Shown: positions 41,570 through 50,729, numbered from the stretch's first letter. The stretch: 51,106 nt of DNA from Oscillospiraceae bacterium (GCA_015067835.1 SVLS01000016.1:1-51106); one strand, 5' to 3'. Numbers and translations: made by a program. Notes: a model not told the origin generated them from the sequence alone.

Positions 41570-44146
41570 TTAGACAGTATGTCCAAGATTTACCATTTCA
41601 ATGTTGCCGTTGGGACAGCGGTTGAAGCACATACCGCAGGCCACACACTCTTCCTTGCGAATGTGCATCGTATCGGCATCGATGATTTCCGGCGCAAAGT
41701 CGGTACAGATGGTCTTACACAGCTGGCAGCCTTCGCCACAGCCGCAGTTGAGACAACGGGAAGCTTCCTTCTGTGCCTCTTCCTCGGTCATCACCCGTTC
41801 GGAAATATCGAAACCTGCGATTCTTTCCGCTGCGGGAGCGTTAAGATTCAGCTTGCCTGCATCCTTCTTCAGATAGCCGGTACGCTGACGGACAATTTCG
41901 GGGTTGACGGTCTTGGTGGCAGGCACGCCCTCCAGGGTTGCTGCTTCGCCACGGATGTCCTTATCGATCACTGCAGCGGCATTCTTGCCAGCAGCGATGG
42001 CGGTAATCACGTTGGCGCTGCGCACAGCGTTGCCGCCGGCGTAAACACCGTCAATACTGGTCTTTCCGTTTGCAATCTTGAGGAAGCCGTTTTTGGTTTC
42101 CACATCGCCCAGAACAGCCGCATCTGCCACATAATCGTTGGTCAGAATCACCTGGGTGCAGGGGATGTTCATTGCGATGCCGCCACGCTCCAGGCTGACG
42201 CCTGCATCGGTGATGGCGGTAACAGCAGCGTTATCCAGCAGTACAACGCCCTCTTCCTGTGCCAAAGCCAGCGTTTCCTGGTCCGCAGAGCCCTTGCCAT
42301 AAGCACCGCTCCACAGCAGGTTGACCTTCTTTGCGCCCAGACGGATGGCGGTACGGGCAGCATCCATTGCGGCAAAGCCCTTGCCGATGACAGCCACGGT
42401 TTCAGCCATTGCAGGCTTTTCGCCGGCGCTGACCTTCTTCAGCAGCTCCAGGGCATCCATTGCCTTTTCGGCGCCTGCGATGGTGCTTTCCACCTTCTTT
42501 TCATTGCCGATGGCAACGAAAACAGCCTCGAAGCCGGCCTTTTTCAGACCGTCAACGGTGATGTCCTTGCCCAGAGCCTTGTTGAATTCAAACTTGACGC
42601 CCTGTGCGCACAGCGCATTGACTTCCTCTGCCAGCACATTCTTGTCAAACACATAGGAGGGCATTCCGAAAGCCAGACTGCCGCCGGCAGCTTCGTTCTT
42701 TTCAAAGACAGTGACTTCATAGCCGCCCTTACGCAGCTCTGCGGCACAGGCCATACCTGCAGGACCGGCACCAATCACTGCCACCTTGTGGCCGTTGGCT
42801 TCCGCCGCTGCCCAAGCCGGTGTCCAGCCCTGTACGCGGCCGTATTCCAGCACAAAGCGCTTCAGCTGGCGAATCTTCACAGGAGAATCGTAGGAAGAAC
42901 GGATGCAGGCATCCTCGCAGGGGTGGTTACACACCAGTGCACAGATGTTCTGCAGGGGATTCTTGCCGGTGATGAGGTCAAAGGCTTCCTTGTACTCGCC
43001 CTTGGCAACTTTCTGGATGTACGCCTGCGTGGGCACATGGTGGGGACAGGCAGATTTACAGGGAGCGGACAAATTGGGCTCCTTGATTCTGGCGTAGCCG
43101 GCAAAGATGGTTACATCGCTGGCGGTACGCACCTCCGGCACCACAAGACCCCGCATTTGGGACAAATCGGTGTAGCCGTGGTCCTGCATATACTTGTCCA
43201 GACCTTCAATCATCGGACGGCAAATATCATAACCGGAAATCAGAGTTTCCGCGCAAACACCCAGCAGGGTGCCGCCGCACAGAACCATTTCCACCGCATC
43301 CCGCCAGTTGGTGATACCGCCGGCGGCCATAATGGGCGCTTCCATACCGCAAACCTTGCGGATTTCGTAGGTATCCCGCTGTGCAAGAGGCTTGAGCCAC
43401 TTGCCGCAATGGCAGCCCATGGAGATTTCCTTTTGCAGATGGTAAAATGCCTTGCCCGGGTCGTCAATGTCGATGGGAGGCATACCCAGCCGGTTGCCGG
43501 TACCGCCAACAGCATCCGCACCGGCTTCGTACAAAGCCTTTGCAACCTTGGCGATCTGACCGCCCTCGGGAGTCAGCTTGACAAACAGGGGAATGGAAAT
43601 CTGACCCTTGATGGCGCGGACAATTTCTGCCGCCACATCCGCCTGCTGACCCATAGAAGCACCGGTCTGCTTCTTTGCAGAGCAGCCGCCGCCGGAGGTC
43701 ATTTCCACATTATAGCTCATATTGGGGCAGCACATATTCAGCTCAATAATGTCCGCGCCCGCTTCTTCAAATTTCTTTGCCATATTGACCCAACCGGCAG
43801 GACCTTCGTCGCCGGCATAGGTGATATTGGCCATCAGCAGCAAATCGTGCAGATGGGGCTTGGCATCCCGAATCAGCTGCAGGCCTTCCTGGAAGGTCAG
43901 CCGCTTCTCCGCGGTAAATGCCAGCGCATCCCGGTCCTTAAACAGAGAATACCGGGGCTTGCGGTTGATGTAGGGGGCGGGGTCGATGCTCAGCTTAATG
44001 GAAGCTGCTGCCCAGCCGGTGCGCTCAATTTCAATGAGCTGTCTGACCGACTTGGTGGTAGGACCGGAAGCCACAAAAAAGGGATTCTTAAAGGTCACGC
44101 CGCCAATGGTCACCGGAATTCGAATATCCTTGGGTGTCTGTTTCAT
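41570..44146 (-). CDS. Fused PreA-like FMN domain + GltD-like FAD/NAD domain + ferredoxin
   Basis: An 858-residue iron-sulfur flavoprotein. Residues 1-335 form a dihydroorotate-dehydrogenase-like FMN barrel related to PreA (IPLFVKLTPEGG, IMAAGGITNWRDA). Residues 363-430 carry a GltD-type Fe-S motif (CKSACPHHVP, CALVCNHPCEDAC). FAD binding is at 454-470 (KVAVIGAGPAGMACAAEL) and NAD(P) binding at about 583-600. Residues about 798-850 hold two 4Fe-4S clusters (CLNCGCGEGCQLC, CVACGMCFNRCP). Eukaryotic dihydropyrimidine dehydrogenase has the same modules in the order FAD/NAD-FMN-ferredoxin; here FMN comes first. The segment aligned to the pyrimidine active-site Cys reads GASMGQ without Cys, so uracil is probably not the substrate. 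The gene starts 3 bp after the Gfo/Idh gene. Confidence 0.88.
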   Translation of the reverse strand: MKQTPKDIRIPVTIGGVTFKNPFFVASGPTTKSVRQLIEIERTGWAAASIKLSIDPAPYINRKPRYSLFKDRDALAFTAEKRLTFQEGLQLIRDAKPHLHDLLLMANITYAGDEGPAGWVNMAKKFEEAGADIIELNMCCPNMSYNVEMTSGGGCSAKKQTGASMGQQADVAAEIVRAIKGQISIPLFVKLTPEGGQIAKVAKALYEAGADAVGGTGNRLGMPPIDIDDPGKAFYHLQKEISMGCHCGKWLKPLAQRDTYEIRKVCGMEAPIMAAGGITNWRDAVEMVLCGGTLLGVCAETLISGYDICRPMIEGLDKYMQDHGYTDLSQMRGLVVPEVRTASDVTIFAGYARIKEPNLSAPCKSACPHHVPTQAYIQKVAKGEYKEAFDLITGKNPLQNICALVCNHPCEDACIRSSYDSPVKIRQLKRFVLEYGRVQGWTPAWAAAEANGHKVAVIGAGPAGMACAAELRKGGYEVTVFEKNEAAGGSLAFGMPSYVFDKNVLAEEVNALCAQGVKFEFNKALGKDITVDGLKKAGFEAVFVAIGNEKKVESTIAGAEKAMDALELLKKVSAGEKPAMAETVAVIGKGFAAMDAARTAIRLGAKKVNLLWSGAYGKGSADQETLALAQEEGVVLLDNAAVTAITDAGVSLERGGIAMNIPCTQVILTNDYVADAAVLGDVETKNGFLKIANGKTSIDGVYAGGNAVRSANVITAIAAGKNAAAVIDKDIRGEAATLEGVPATKTVNPEIVRQRTGYLKKDAGKLNLNAPAAERIAGFDISERVMTEEEAQKEASRCLNCGCGEGCQLCKTICTDFAPEIIDADTMHIRKEECVACGMCFNRCPNGNIEMVNLGHTV

Positions 44147-44149
44147 AAA

Positions 44150-45220
44150 TCAAGCCTCCAGCTTGTCGTTTTTAACATTTACGCCTTCCTTGGCAGATTT
44201 GTAAATCAGGTTGATAACGCGCATTGCTTCCAGACCGTCAATGCCGCGCAGACCTACCTGAGCATCCTCACCGGCCATAGCGCACTCTACAAAGTGATTG
44301 ATTTCGCCGCAGTAGCCCAGCTGATACTTTTCGTCAACTGCCACATTGGACCAACCGGTGGTAACCTCTGCCTTTTCAATGGTGTAGTCCAGACCGTCAA
44401 TGGAGAAGGCCTGTACCGGACCGCGGAAGCTGAGGTCCACATGGATGGTGCCCCGCTCGCAGTAGATGTCCATAATATCCTCCATACCACCGATGGTGAC
44501 ATAGTTGGCTTCCATGGTGGCGAAGGTGCCGTCAGCAAAACGGACAAAAGCACCTGCCCAGTCCTCACCCTCCATCTTGTGATGGATGAGGTTGTCCTCC
44601 AAACCGCCGGAGGTCATTGCCGTCAGTTCGGACCACTTGTTGTCCTTCAGCGCCAGCAGGAAGCAAACAGGATGGACGCCCAGATGCACCATACAGCCGC
44701 CGCCGCAGAACTTGATGGACTGAGCAAAGGGGCTGTGAGAGCCGCTGTGGCACTCTCTTGCCCGGATGTACAAAGGCTTGCCCAGCTGACCGCTTTCCAT
44801 AATGGCTTTTGCCTTGCGGAAAGCAGGTGCAAACAGCCAGTCCTCTGCATAGTAGATGTGCTTGCCCAGACGATTGGCGGTATCCACCATATCCTGGGCA
44901 TCCTCAACGGTGGTAGCCAGAGGCTTTTCGCAGATGATGTCCCTGCCTGCGTTCATTGCCTTGATGGCAACATCGTGATGCAGGAAGTTGGGCATACAGA
45001 TGTCTACCAAATCGCAGTCACATTCTGCAATGGCGGTGTTGTAATCGTCATAAGCGGTGTAACCGGTGAAGCCGTAACGCTCAGCCAGAGCGGTGATGCG
45101 GCTCAGATCCTTGTCGCAGATGCCTACGATTTGCACCTTGTCCAGAATCCGGCTGTAGCCGTCGGAATGGAGATCGGCAGAAAATGCTGCACCGATCAGA
45201 AGAACTTTCAGTTTATTCAT
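44150..45220 (-). CDS. Gfo/Idh/MocA-family oxidoreductase
   Basis: A 356-residue NAD(P)-dependent sugar or inositol dehydrogenase. The start is ATG 45220 after GGAGAGGG. The Rossmann N-terminus begins KVLLIGAAFSADLHSDGYS. The family signature CEKPLATTVEDAQDMV (Lys at about 95) is present, then the C-terminal substrate domain with GGGCMVHLGVHPV (the His of the catalytic triad) and a conserved NHFVECAMAGE end. It is the fourth gene of the operon. The substrate is not deducible. Confidence 0.92.
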   Translation of the reverse strand: MNKLKVLLIGAAFSADLHSDGYSRILDKVQIVGICDKDLSRITALAERYGFTGYTAYDDYNTAIAECDCDLVDICMPNFLHHDVAIKAMNAGRDIICEKPLATTVEDAQDMVDTANRLGKHIYYAEDWLFAPAFRKAKAIMESGQLGKPLYIRARECHSGSHSPFAQSIKFCGGGCMVHLGVHPVCFLLALKDNKWSELTAMTSGGLEDNLIHHKMEGEDWAGAFVRFADGTFATMEANYVTIGGMEDIMDIYCERGTIHVDLSFRGPVQAFSIDGLDYTIEKAEVTTGWSNVAVDEKYQLGYCGEINHFVECAMAGEDAQVGLRGIDGLEAMRVINLIYKSAKEGVNVKNDKLEA

Positions 45221-45236
45221 AAGTACCCTCTCCTTT

Positions 45237-45545
45237 TTATTGCACATTGGTTTTTTCACACCTTGCATCAAGACGCTTGTTGCGAATATACAAAATCAAA
45301 TCTACTCCCACCATCAGCAGGTTCAGGATGTAGAACACCAGCACATACCATTTGGTGGAAAAGCTGGCCATATAAGCTTCGTTCAGAAACTTCGAGGCAA
45401 TGCCGGCAATGTAGCCGAAGAAAATAAAGAGCAAAAACGCAAGACTTTTTCCCTTGGCGGTGCGTGCCCTCCAGGATTTCAGCACATTCATCGGCCAGGA
45501 AAAGCCAAAGCTGACAATCATCACAATTTCAAGTATTTCAGACAT
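45237..45545 (-). CDS. SemiSWEET-like small membrane transporter
   Basis: A 102-residue protein with three hydrophobic segments (about 5-22, 35-55, 66-88). The segment FGFSWPMNVLKSWRARTAKGKS-like region (residues about 13-34: Pro18, Lys22, Trp24, Lys31, Ser33) matches the PQ-loop/MtN3 half-SWEET pattern, where a Pro-containing helix is followed by a short basic loop and Ser-Leu. SemiSWEETs dimerise and move sugars down a gradient. In this operon it could import or export the pathway substrate. AGAGGATAAAAG precedes the ATG. The family call rests on pattern only. Confidence 0.6.
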   Translation of the reverse strand: MSEILEIVMIVSFGFSWPMNVLKSWRARTAKGKSLAFLLFIFFGYIAGIASKFLNEAYMASFSTKWYVLVFYILNLLMVGVDLILYIRNKRLDARCEKTNVQ

Positions 45546-45562
45546 CTTTTATCCTCTGCTCC

Positions 45563-46309
45563 TTAAAAATTGCTGTAATTGATTTTTTCCTTGCCGGTCA
45601 TATAGGCAAAGGCTTTTTCAATTTCCTCTACCGCCAGCTGCGCACTCCGGGCAAAGGCTTTTTCGCCCTTTTCCGCGGTTGCACATTTGCTTTCACCCCA
45701 GACACCGGATTTGGTAGCACGGAAAATACTGCCGTAGCTCAAATAGCTTCTGGGAACATCGGGAATCTCATCCACCGCTTTGGACATATCCACCGTCTCC
45801 GGGGCGATCGCCAGCATCATACTGGTCTCACCCTCACCGGCGTGAAGCTCGGTATTGGTTTCGTAAACGCCTTCCTGATAAAGCTTCGGGAAGAAGATGC
45901 AGGCATCCACATTCACAACCATCAGCTCCGGGTTGAACTTGGCGTTCAAATCCCGCACCAGGGGTGTCATAATAAAGATACCGCCGTGGCATTGCAAAAT
46001 GGCCACCCGCTTAAAGCCCTGAAGCTTCAGACTCATAATGATGTCCGTCATCATCTGATAAAAGGTGGGCGGCTCCATCCAGACACTGCCCTTTTTGCCC
46101 ATCTGCTCCCGGCAGGTGGAAATAGGTAGTGCAGGAAGCAGAAAGCCTCCTGTGATTTCCGCCACCCGGCGACCCAACTCCGTGGCAATGGCCCAGTCGG
46201 TCATAATGGGAAGATGGGGACCGTGCTGCTCCAGAGAGCCCACCGGCAAAATTGCCAGCTCCGGGTCTTGCTCCATAATTACATCGGCGGACAGCTTAAA
46301 GGATTCCAT
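45563..46309 (-). CDS. Creatininase-family metalloprotein
   Basis: A 248-residue protein of the creatinine amidohydrolase fold, which includes creatininase, MftE and ArfB-type amidohydrolases. Metal ligands are visible: Glu27 and His29 in PVGSLEQHGPHLP, Asp38 in PIMTDWAIA, His in LQCHGGIF (the family usually has NGHGGN, so this site is altered), and Glu in HAGEGETSMM. The family hydrolyses cyclic amides or C-N bonds next to a carbonyl. It is second in the operon, 28 bp after the NagB-like gene. Confidence 0.85.
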   Translation of the reverse strand: MESFKLSADVIMEQDPELAILPVGSLEQHGPHLPIMTDWAIATELGRRVAEITGGFLLPALPISTCREQMGKKGSVWMEPPTFYQMMTDIIMSLKLQGFKRVAILQCHGGIFIMTPLVRDLNAKFNPELMVVNVDACIFFPKLYQEGVYETNTELHAGEGETSMMLAIAPETVDMSKAVDEIPDVPRSYLSYGSIFRATKSGVWGESKCATAEKGEKAFARSAQLAVEEIEKAFAYMTGKEKINYSNF

Positions 46310-46337
46310 TTCTGCGCCTCCTTGTTTTCAAACTTTC

Positions 46338-47102
46338 TTACAGAATCTTGCTTGCACTGTCCTTATCCAGGTACAGACCTGCACCCTTGTGCTGACGCAG
46401 GATGGAAGCCGGGCAAGCAGTGGTCACAGGACCACGGGTTGCGCCGTAAACCGCATTGGCCTTCCGGTCAGTAGGCACAACACAGATAGCGTAGGGAACG
46501 GACATAATAAAGGACATGGTCAGGCTCATTGCCTGCTTGGGAACATCGTTCAAGGTGGGGAAGCAGCCGTCGTTGACCTGCTGCTGACGGCATACATCGT
46601 CCAGCTCCACAACCTTAATCATCTTGGGGTCGTTGAAATCAGCGACAGCGGGGTCATTGAAGGCCAGGTGGCCGTTCTCGCCGATGCCCAGGAAAATCAG
46701 GTCGATGGGATACTTCTTCAGCAGCTCGGTGTACTCCGCGCACTTGGCATCTGCCTCGTCAGCGCTGCACAGCAGATAATGCAGCTCCATAAAGGGAACC
46801 TTGTCGAAAATTGCACGGCGCAGCCAGTTTCCGAAGCCGGCAGGCTCGCTGGCGTCGATGCCGATGTACTCATCCTGATGGAAGCCGCGGACCTTGGTCC
46901 AGTCGATATCCTGCTTCAGCAGATTCTCCAGCAAATCGTTCTGAGAGGGAGCAGCAGCAAAAACGATGTTTGCAACGCCATTCTTGGCGATGATTTCATT
47001 GATAATCTTTGCGGCATCCTCCGCTGCCTGAACGCCCATCTCCTGACGGGTATTGAAAATGTAAACGGGAAGATTTTCAACTTTCTGGGTGATGATTTCC
47101 AT
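46338..47102 (-). CDS. Glucosamine-6-phosphate deaminase/isomerase family protein (NagB-like)
   Basis: A 254-residue cytoplasmic enzyme. NagB marks are AAAPSQNDLLENLL at the phosphate loop, FHQDEYIGI (the catalytic Asp of the FNMDEY motif), and IFLGIGENGHLAFNDP (the His and Glu region). The usual FNMDEYVGL is altered to FHQDEYIGI, and the order of the last third differs from NagB proper, so it may be a paralogue acting on another amino- or phosphosugar. AAGGAG lies 8 nt before the ATG. It is the first gene of the seven-gene operon. Confidence 0.85.
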   Translation of the reverse strand: MEIITQKVENLPVYIFNTRQEMGVQAAEDAAKIINEIIAKNGVANIVFAAAPSQNDLLENLLKQDIDWTKVRGFHQDEYIGIDASEPAGFGNWLRRAIFDKVPFMELHYLLCSADEADAKCAEYTELLKKYPIDLIFLGIGENGHLAFNDPAVADFNDPKMIKVVELDDVCRQQQVNDGCFPTLNDVPKQAMSLTMSFIMSVPYAICVVPTDRKANAVYGATRGPVTTACPASILRQHKGAGLYLDKDSASKIL

Positions 47103-47199
47103 AATAATGACTCCTTGTTTTTAAATATTTTCTTCCTGCAAAGCTGCAGGTCATACGGTGCGAGCGGGCTCAAACCATAGTTTCGCATCTTATAGGTAA

Positions 47200-47229
47200 A
47201 TCATACCATAAACAGGGGGTGTTTTTCAA
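47200..47229 (-). promoter_or_regulatory. Promoter of the seven-gene operon
   Basis: Minus-strand TTGAAA (47224-47229), 18 nt, TATGAT (47200-47205). The leader to the first ATG is about 95 nt and can fold (GCGA...TCGC, CTGCAG...CTGCA), so RNA-level control is possible but no known riboswitch is recognised. Confidence 0.65.
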
Positions 47230-47281
47230 CCTGTTTTTTATAAAAAAAACAAGTTTTTCAAAGGAAAATCTCCCCCATCCT

Positions 47282-47412
47282 GTCATTGCGAGGAGCATAG
47301 CAAAGCGATTCTATATTGCTATGATTGCCAGTGGCAATCATTCAATCGCTTACGCGACGTGGCAATCTCCCGGTACGATGTTTGTTCCTCCAAAGCGTAT
47401 CGCAGAACCAGG
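47282..47412 (+). repeat. Palindromic repeat with nested insertion; tail replaced
   Basis: Head GTCATTGCGAGGAGC with the same 60-bp insertion as 39460, then GACGTGGCAATCTCCCGGTA and a diverged core (GATGTTTGTTCC ... GAACCAGGA). The tail arm is missing; the capA terminator follows. With the operon promoter this fills 47103-47446. Confidence 0.85.
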
Positions 47413-47440
47413 AAACCCCCGATGCGGAATGCATCGGGGG
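47413..47440 (-). terminator. Terminator of the CapA-family gene
   Basis: Ten-bp stem CCCCCGATGC with GCATCGGGGG, five-base loop, with a weak TTTCCTGG tail on the minus strand. Confidence 0.6.
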
Positions 47441-47446
47441 AAGGAT

Positions 47447-48688
47447 TCATTTTGCTGCGCCGATACGGCTTTCGATTCGCTCCAGTGCGGTCTTCATTTC
47501 CAGGTAGGTCTCCTCCGATACACAGTCCAAATATCGGTTTTCATACCCGGCCATTGCTTCCCGTATGCGCAAAACCCGCACCTTACCGTTTTCATCCGTC
47601 TCCAGGAAGGTCGGGGTATATTCAAAGCCGGTAACCTTCGTTTCGCCGGTTGCGCCATCCTTGGTGATTTCCAAATCCAAAATCACGCCGTAATTCGTGC
47701 CGGCCGCTTCGCCGTCACCGAAGAAATCTCCCAGCGAATAGGCGAGGAAAGTGCCCTTTTCCCGGTCAAATTCCATCTTCTGCACATAATGGGGATGGGT
47801 GCCAATGATGGCATCCACGCCCTCCTCCCAGAAAATCTCGCATATTTTCTTCTGGGATTTGCTGATCTGGTCGTTAAACTCACTTCCCCAGTGCACCAGC
47901 GCCACCATCACATCCGGCTGATGTGCCGCCGCATTGCGCACCACCTTGGTAATGCCGGCACGGTTCACCTTCTGATAGGTGCTGCTGTAATCTTCGTAAA
48001 GCAGGTTGACACATCGTTCACTTCCGGCAGGCAGACCCATTCCGTCCATTCCCTTGGTAAAGGCCATCAGCGCCACCTTGATGCCGCCAACCTCCCAGAT
48101 GACATAGCCGCCGGCGCTGTCAAATTCCGCGTTGGTGGCATAGGTTCCCAGGGGTGTCATTCCTGCATTCTGCACACCCTGCACCGTGTTGCGCAGACCC
48201 CGCAAGCCGTCATAGATAGAGTAGGAATTGGCTGTTTGCAGCGCATCCACACCGGCGGCAGAAAGGGCTTCCAGCATTGCCTGAGGCGCCATTTTCGTGG
48301 CAGAGCCGTAGCTTCCGGTTCCTACAACGCCTTCAAAATTCAGCGTCGCAACATCTCCGCCGGAGAGCACAGGAAGCACATCCTTAAACGCCTCCGTATA
48401 GTCATAGCCTGCATTGGCAGCACCGGATGCCACCGTTTTATCCGTTATATTCACATCTCCGCCGGCCACAAAATGAATCACCTTGTCCGGCGGCGGTGTG
48501 GTGGGCTCTGTTGGGACAGCCGACTGCTGGGAAAGCAGCTTTGGAACGAGGATGCACGCAGCAATGACGCACAGCAAAAGTGCGCCTCCGGCAATGAACA
48601 GCCCCTTCTTGCTTTTTCCTTTGCGGCGGTATTGCTCCGGAACGGCATTACGGCCACGCTGTTTGATTCTCTTTTTTCGAAACGCCAT
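47447..48688 (-). CDS. CapA-family (PGA_cap) metallophosphatase-like surface protein
   Basis: A 413-residue membrane-anchored protein starting at ATG 48688, with GAGGAGG upstream; a longer frame runs into typA and is not real. It has a basic N-terminus, one membrane anchor (about 30-50) and a Thr/Pro linker. The CapA domain begins IHFVAGGDVNITDK (metal site Asp), then NFEGVVGTGSYG, ALVHWGSEF and IIGTHPHYVQKMEF (His pair). The fold is calcineurin-like. In Bacillus CapA takes part in poly-gamma-glutamate capsule formation, but isolated CapA proteins like this one have no known role; no capBC genes are here. Confidence 0.87.
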   Translation of the reverse strand: MAFRKKRIKQRGRNAVPEQYRRKGKSKKGLFIAGGALLLCVIAACILVPKLLSQQSAVPTEPTTPPPDKVIHFVAGGDVNITDKTVASGAANAGYDYTEAFKDVLPVLSGGDVATLNFEGVVGTGSYGSATKMAPQAMLEALSAAGVDALQTANSYSIYDGLRGLRNTVQGVQNAGMTPLGTYATNAEFDSAGGYVIWEVGGIKVALMAFTKGMDGMGLPAGSERCVNLLYEDYSSTYQKVNRAGITKVVRNAAAHQPDVMVALVHWGSEFNDQISKSQKKICEIFWEEGVDAIIGTHPHYVQKMEFDREKGTFLAYSLGDFFGDGEAAGTNYGVILDLEITKDGATGETKVTGFEYTPTFLETDENGKVRVLRIREAMAGYENRYLDCVSEETYLEMKTALERIESRIGAAK

Positions 48689-48715
48689 AACTGCCTCCTC
48701 GTTTGTACTGCCTAC

Positions 48716-48744
48716 ATTATATACCATATTCTTTCGATGTACAA
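48716..48744 (-). promoter_or_regulatory. Promoter of the CapA-family gene
   Basis: Minus-strand TTGTAC (48739-48744), 17 nt, TATAAT (48716-48721), 27 bp before the ATG. Confidence 0.8.
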
Positions 48745-48808
48745 GAAGAAAATACCCCTCTTTTTTCCTCCCGGAACGCTTTTTTCTTCGTAAATATCGC
48801 CAAAAATA

Positions 48809-48837
48809 TTGCTTTTCTTTTGTATATGTGGTATATT
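48809..48837 (+). promoter_or_regulatory. Promoter of typA
   Basis: TTGCTT (48809-48814), 17 nt, TATATT (48832-48837), 52 bp before the ATG; divergent from the CapA-family promoter. Confidence 0.7.
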
Positions 48838-48889
48838 TTCCCGTTGGAAAGTAAAAATACTCAAGATTTGATATGAAGGAGCGCTTTTT

Positions 48890-50719
48890 ATGGCGACACA
48901 GGAAAAAATCCGCAACATTGCCATCATCGCCCACGTTGACCACGGCAAGACCACCTTGGTGGACGAGCTGCTGAAGCAGGGCGGCATTTATCGGGAAAAT
49001 CAGGCAACCCAGGACCGGGTTATGGACTCCGGCGACCTGGAGCGGGAACGGGGTATTACCATTCTGGCGAAAAATACCTCTGTCTACTATAAGGACACCA
49101 AAATCAACATCGTGGACACCCCCGGTCACGCCGACTTTGGCGGCGAGGTGGAGCGTATCCTCAAAATGGTAAACGGCGTTATTTTGCTGGTAGATGCGGC
49201 AGAGGGTCCGATGCCGCAAACCCGTTTTGTTCTGCAAAAGGCGCTGGAGCTGGGACATAAGGTCATCGTCGCTGTCAATAAGGTGGACAAGCCCGATGCC
49301 CGCATCCACGAGGTTATGGACGAGGTTCTGGAGCTTCTGCTGGAGCTGGAAGCAACGGACGAGCAGTTTAACTCTCCCACGGTGTTCTGCTCCGGACGGC
49401 AGGGTACTGCCAGCTATTCTCCCGATGTGGCCGGCACGGATTTGACCCCCCTGTTTGAGACCATTGTGCAGTATATCGACCCGCCTCAGGGTGATGCCGA
49501 TGCACCGCTGCAGCTGTTGGTTTCCTCCATTGACTATAATGAATATGTGGGACGGATTGCCGTTGGCCGGGTGGAGCAAGGCACCATCAAGGTCAATCAG
49601 GAAGTCACCATTTGCGACTATCACAACCCGGAAATCAGGCAGAAGGGCAAGGTGGTCGCCCTGTATGCCTTTGACGGCTTGGGAAAAACCCCCATTCAAT
49701 CTGCCTCCTCCGGCGAAATTGTGGCGCTGAGCGGTATGGCGGACATCACCATCGGCAGAACGCTGTGCGACCCGGCAAATGTCCAGCCCCTGCCCTTTGT
49801 GAAGATTTCCGACCCCACCATCGAAATGACCTTTGCCGTCAATGATTCTCCCTTTGCAGGAAAAGAGGGCAAATTTGTCACCTCCCGGAATCTGCGTGAC
49901 CGTCTGGACAAGGAACTGCTGAAGGATGTCTCCTTGCATGTGACCGAGCAGGGAACGGATGCCTTTAATGTGGCCGGCCGCGGTGAAATGCACCTGTCCA
50001 TCCTGATGGAAACCATGCGCCGGGAAGGCTTTGAATTCTCCGTCTCCACCCCCCGGGTGCTAACCAAGGAAATTGACGGAAAGACCTGTGAGCCCATTGA
50101 GCGGATGGTGGCGGATGTGCCGGAAGAATGTATGGGCGCGGTGATTGAAAAAATGGGTCGCCGGAAGGGCGATTTGCTGAGTATGACGCCTATGGGAAAC
50201 CGGTACCGTCTGGAATTTTTAGTTCCCTCCCGTGGTCTTTTCGGCTATCGGAACGAATTTTTGACAGACACCCGGGGCGAGGGCATTATGTCCTCCGTTC
50301 TGGATTCCTACGCACCGATGAAGGGCGAAATTGAGCGCCGTCAGGTGGGCAGCTTGATTTCCTTCGAAACCGGCGAAGCCGTTACCTACGGTCTGGCCGC
50401 TGCGCAGGAGCGGGGTGCGCTCTTTATCAAGCCCGGCACACCGGTTTACGCCGGTATGGTGGTGGGCATTTGCAGCCGCAATGAGGATATGACCGTTAAT
50501 GTCTGCAAGAAAAAGCAGCTGACCAATATGCGCGCCTCCGGCTCGGATGAAGCGCTGCGGCTGACAACACCCCGGATTTTCTCTCTGGAGCAATGTCTGG
50601 AATTTTTAGCAGACGATGAGCTGCTGGAATGCACTCCCAAGAGCCTGCGAATCCGCAAGCGGATACTGGATCACGCAGAACGGATGCGCCAGCTGATGAA
50701 GAAAAGAAACCAGGAATGA
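48890..50719 (+). CDS. typA: Ribosome-associated GTPase TypA/BipA
   Basis: A 609-residue translational GTPase that binds the ribosome like EF-G and assists assembly or stress translation. The G motifs are intact: [10 protein letters not shown] (G1, 15-24), RERGITI (G2), DTPGHADF (G3) and NKVDKPD (G4). Beta-barrel domain 2 ([20 protein letters not shown]), the EF-G-like domains and the BipA-specific C-terminus ending [20 protein letters not shown] follow. AAGGAG precedes the ATG. The length is normal and the gene stands alone with its own terminator. Confidence 0.98.
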   Translation: MATQEKIRNIAIIAHVDHGKTTLVDELLKQGGIYRENQATQDRVMDSGDLERERGITILAKNTSVYYKDTKINIVDTPGHADFGGEVERILKMVNGVILLVDAAEGPMPQTRFVLQKALELGHKVIVAVNKVDKPDARIHEVMDEVLELLLELEATDEQFNSPTVFCSGRQGTASYSPDVAGTDLTPLFETIVQYIDPPQGDADAPLQLLVSSIDYNEYVGRIAVGRVEQGTIKVNQEVTICDYHNPEIRQKGKVVALYAFDGLGKTPIQSASSGEIVALSGMADITIGRTLCDPANVQPLPFVKISDPTIEMTFAVNDSPFAGKEGKFVTSRNLRDRLDKELLKDVSLHVTEQGTDAFNVAGRGEMHLSILMETMRREGFEFSVSTPRVLTKEIDGKTCEPIERMVADVPEECMGAVIEKMGRRKGDLLSMTPMGNRYRLEFLVPSRGLFGYRNEFLTDTRGEGIMSSVLDSYAPMKGEIERRQVGSLISFETGEAVTYGLAAAQERGALFIKPGTPVYAGMVVGICSRNEDMTVNVCKKKQLTNMRASGSDEALRLTTPRIFSLEQCLEFLADDELLECTPKSLRIRKRILDHAERMRQLMKKRNQE

Positions 50720-50729
50720 TTCTACCTTT

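Noticed and set aside
41579..45427. 1282-codon plus-strand open frame across the PreA/GltD and Gfo/Idh genes
   Set aside because: It is antisense to two well-recognised enzymes and has the same Cys/His-rich shadow composition and no motifs.
47103..47199. Structured leader of the seven-gene operon considered as a known riboswitch
   Set aside because: Stem-loops are possible, but no conserved core of any riboswitch class I know (glmS, TPP, SAM, glycine, purine) is visible.
47447..49993. 848-codon frame extending the CapA-family gene through typA
   Set aside because: The extension is antisense to typA; a ribosome site, promoter and membrane anchor support a start at 48688.
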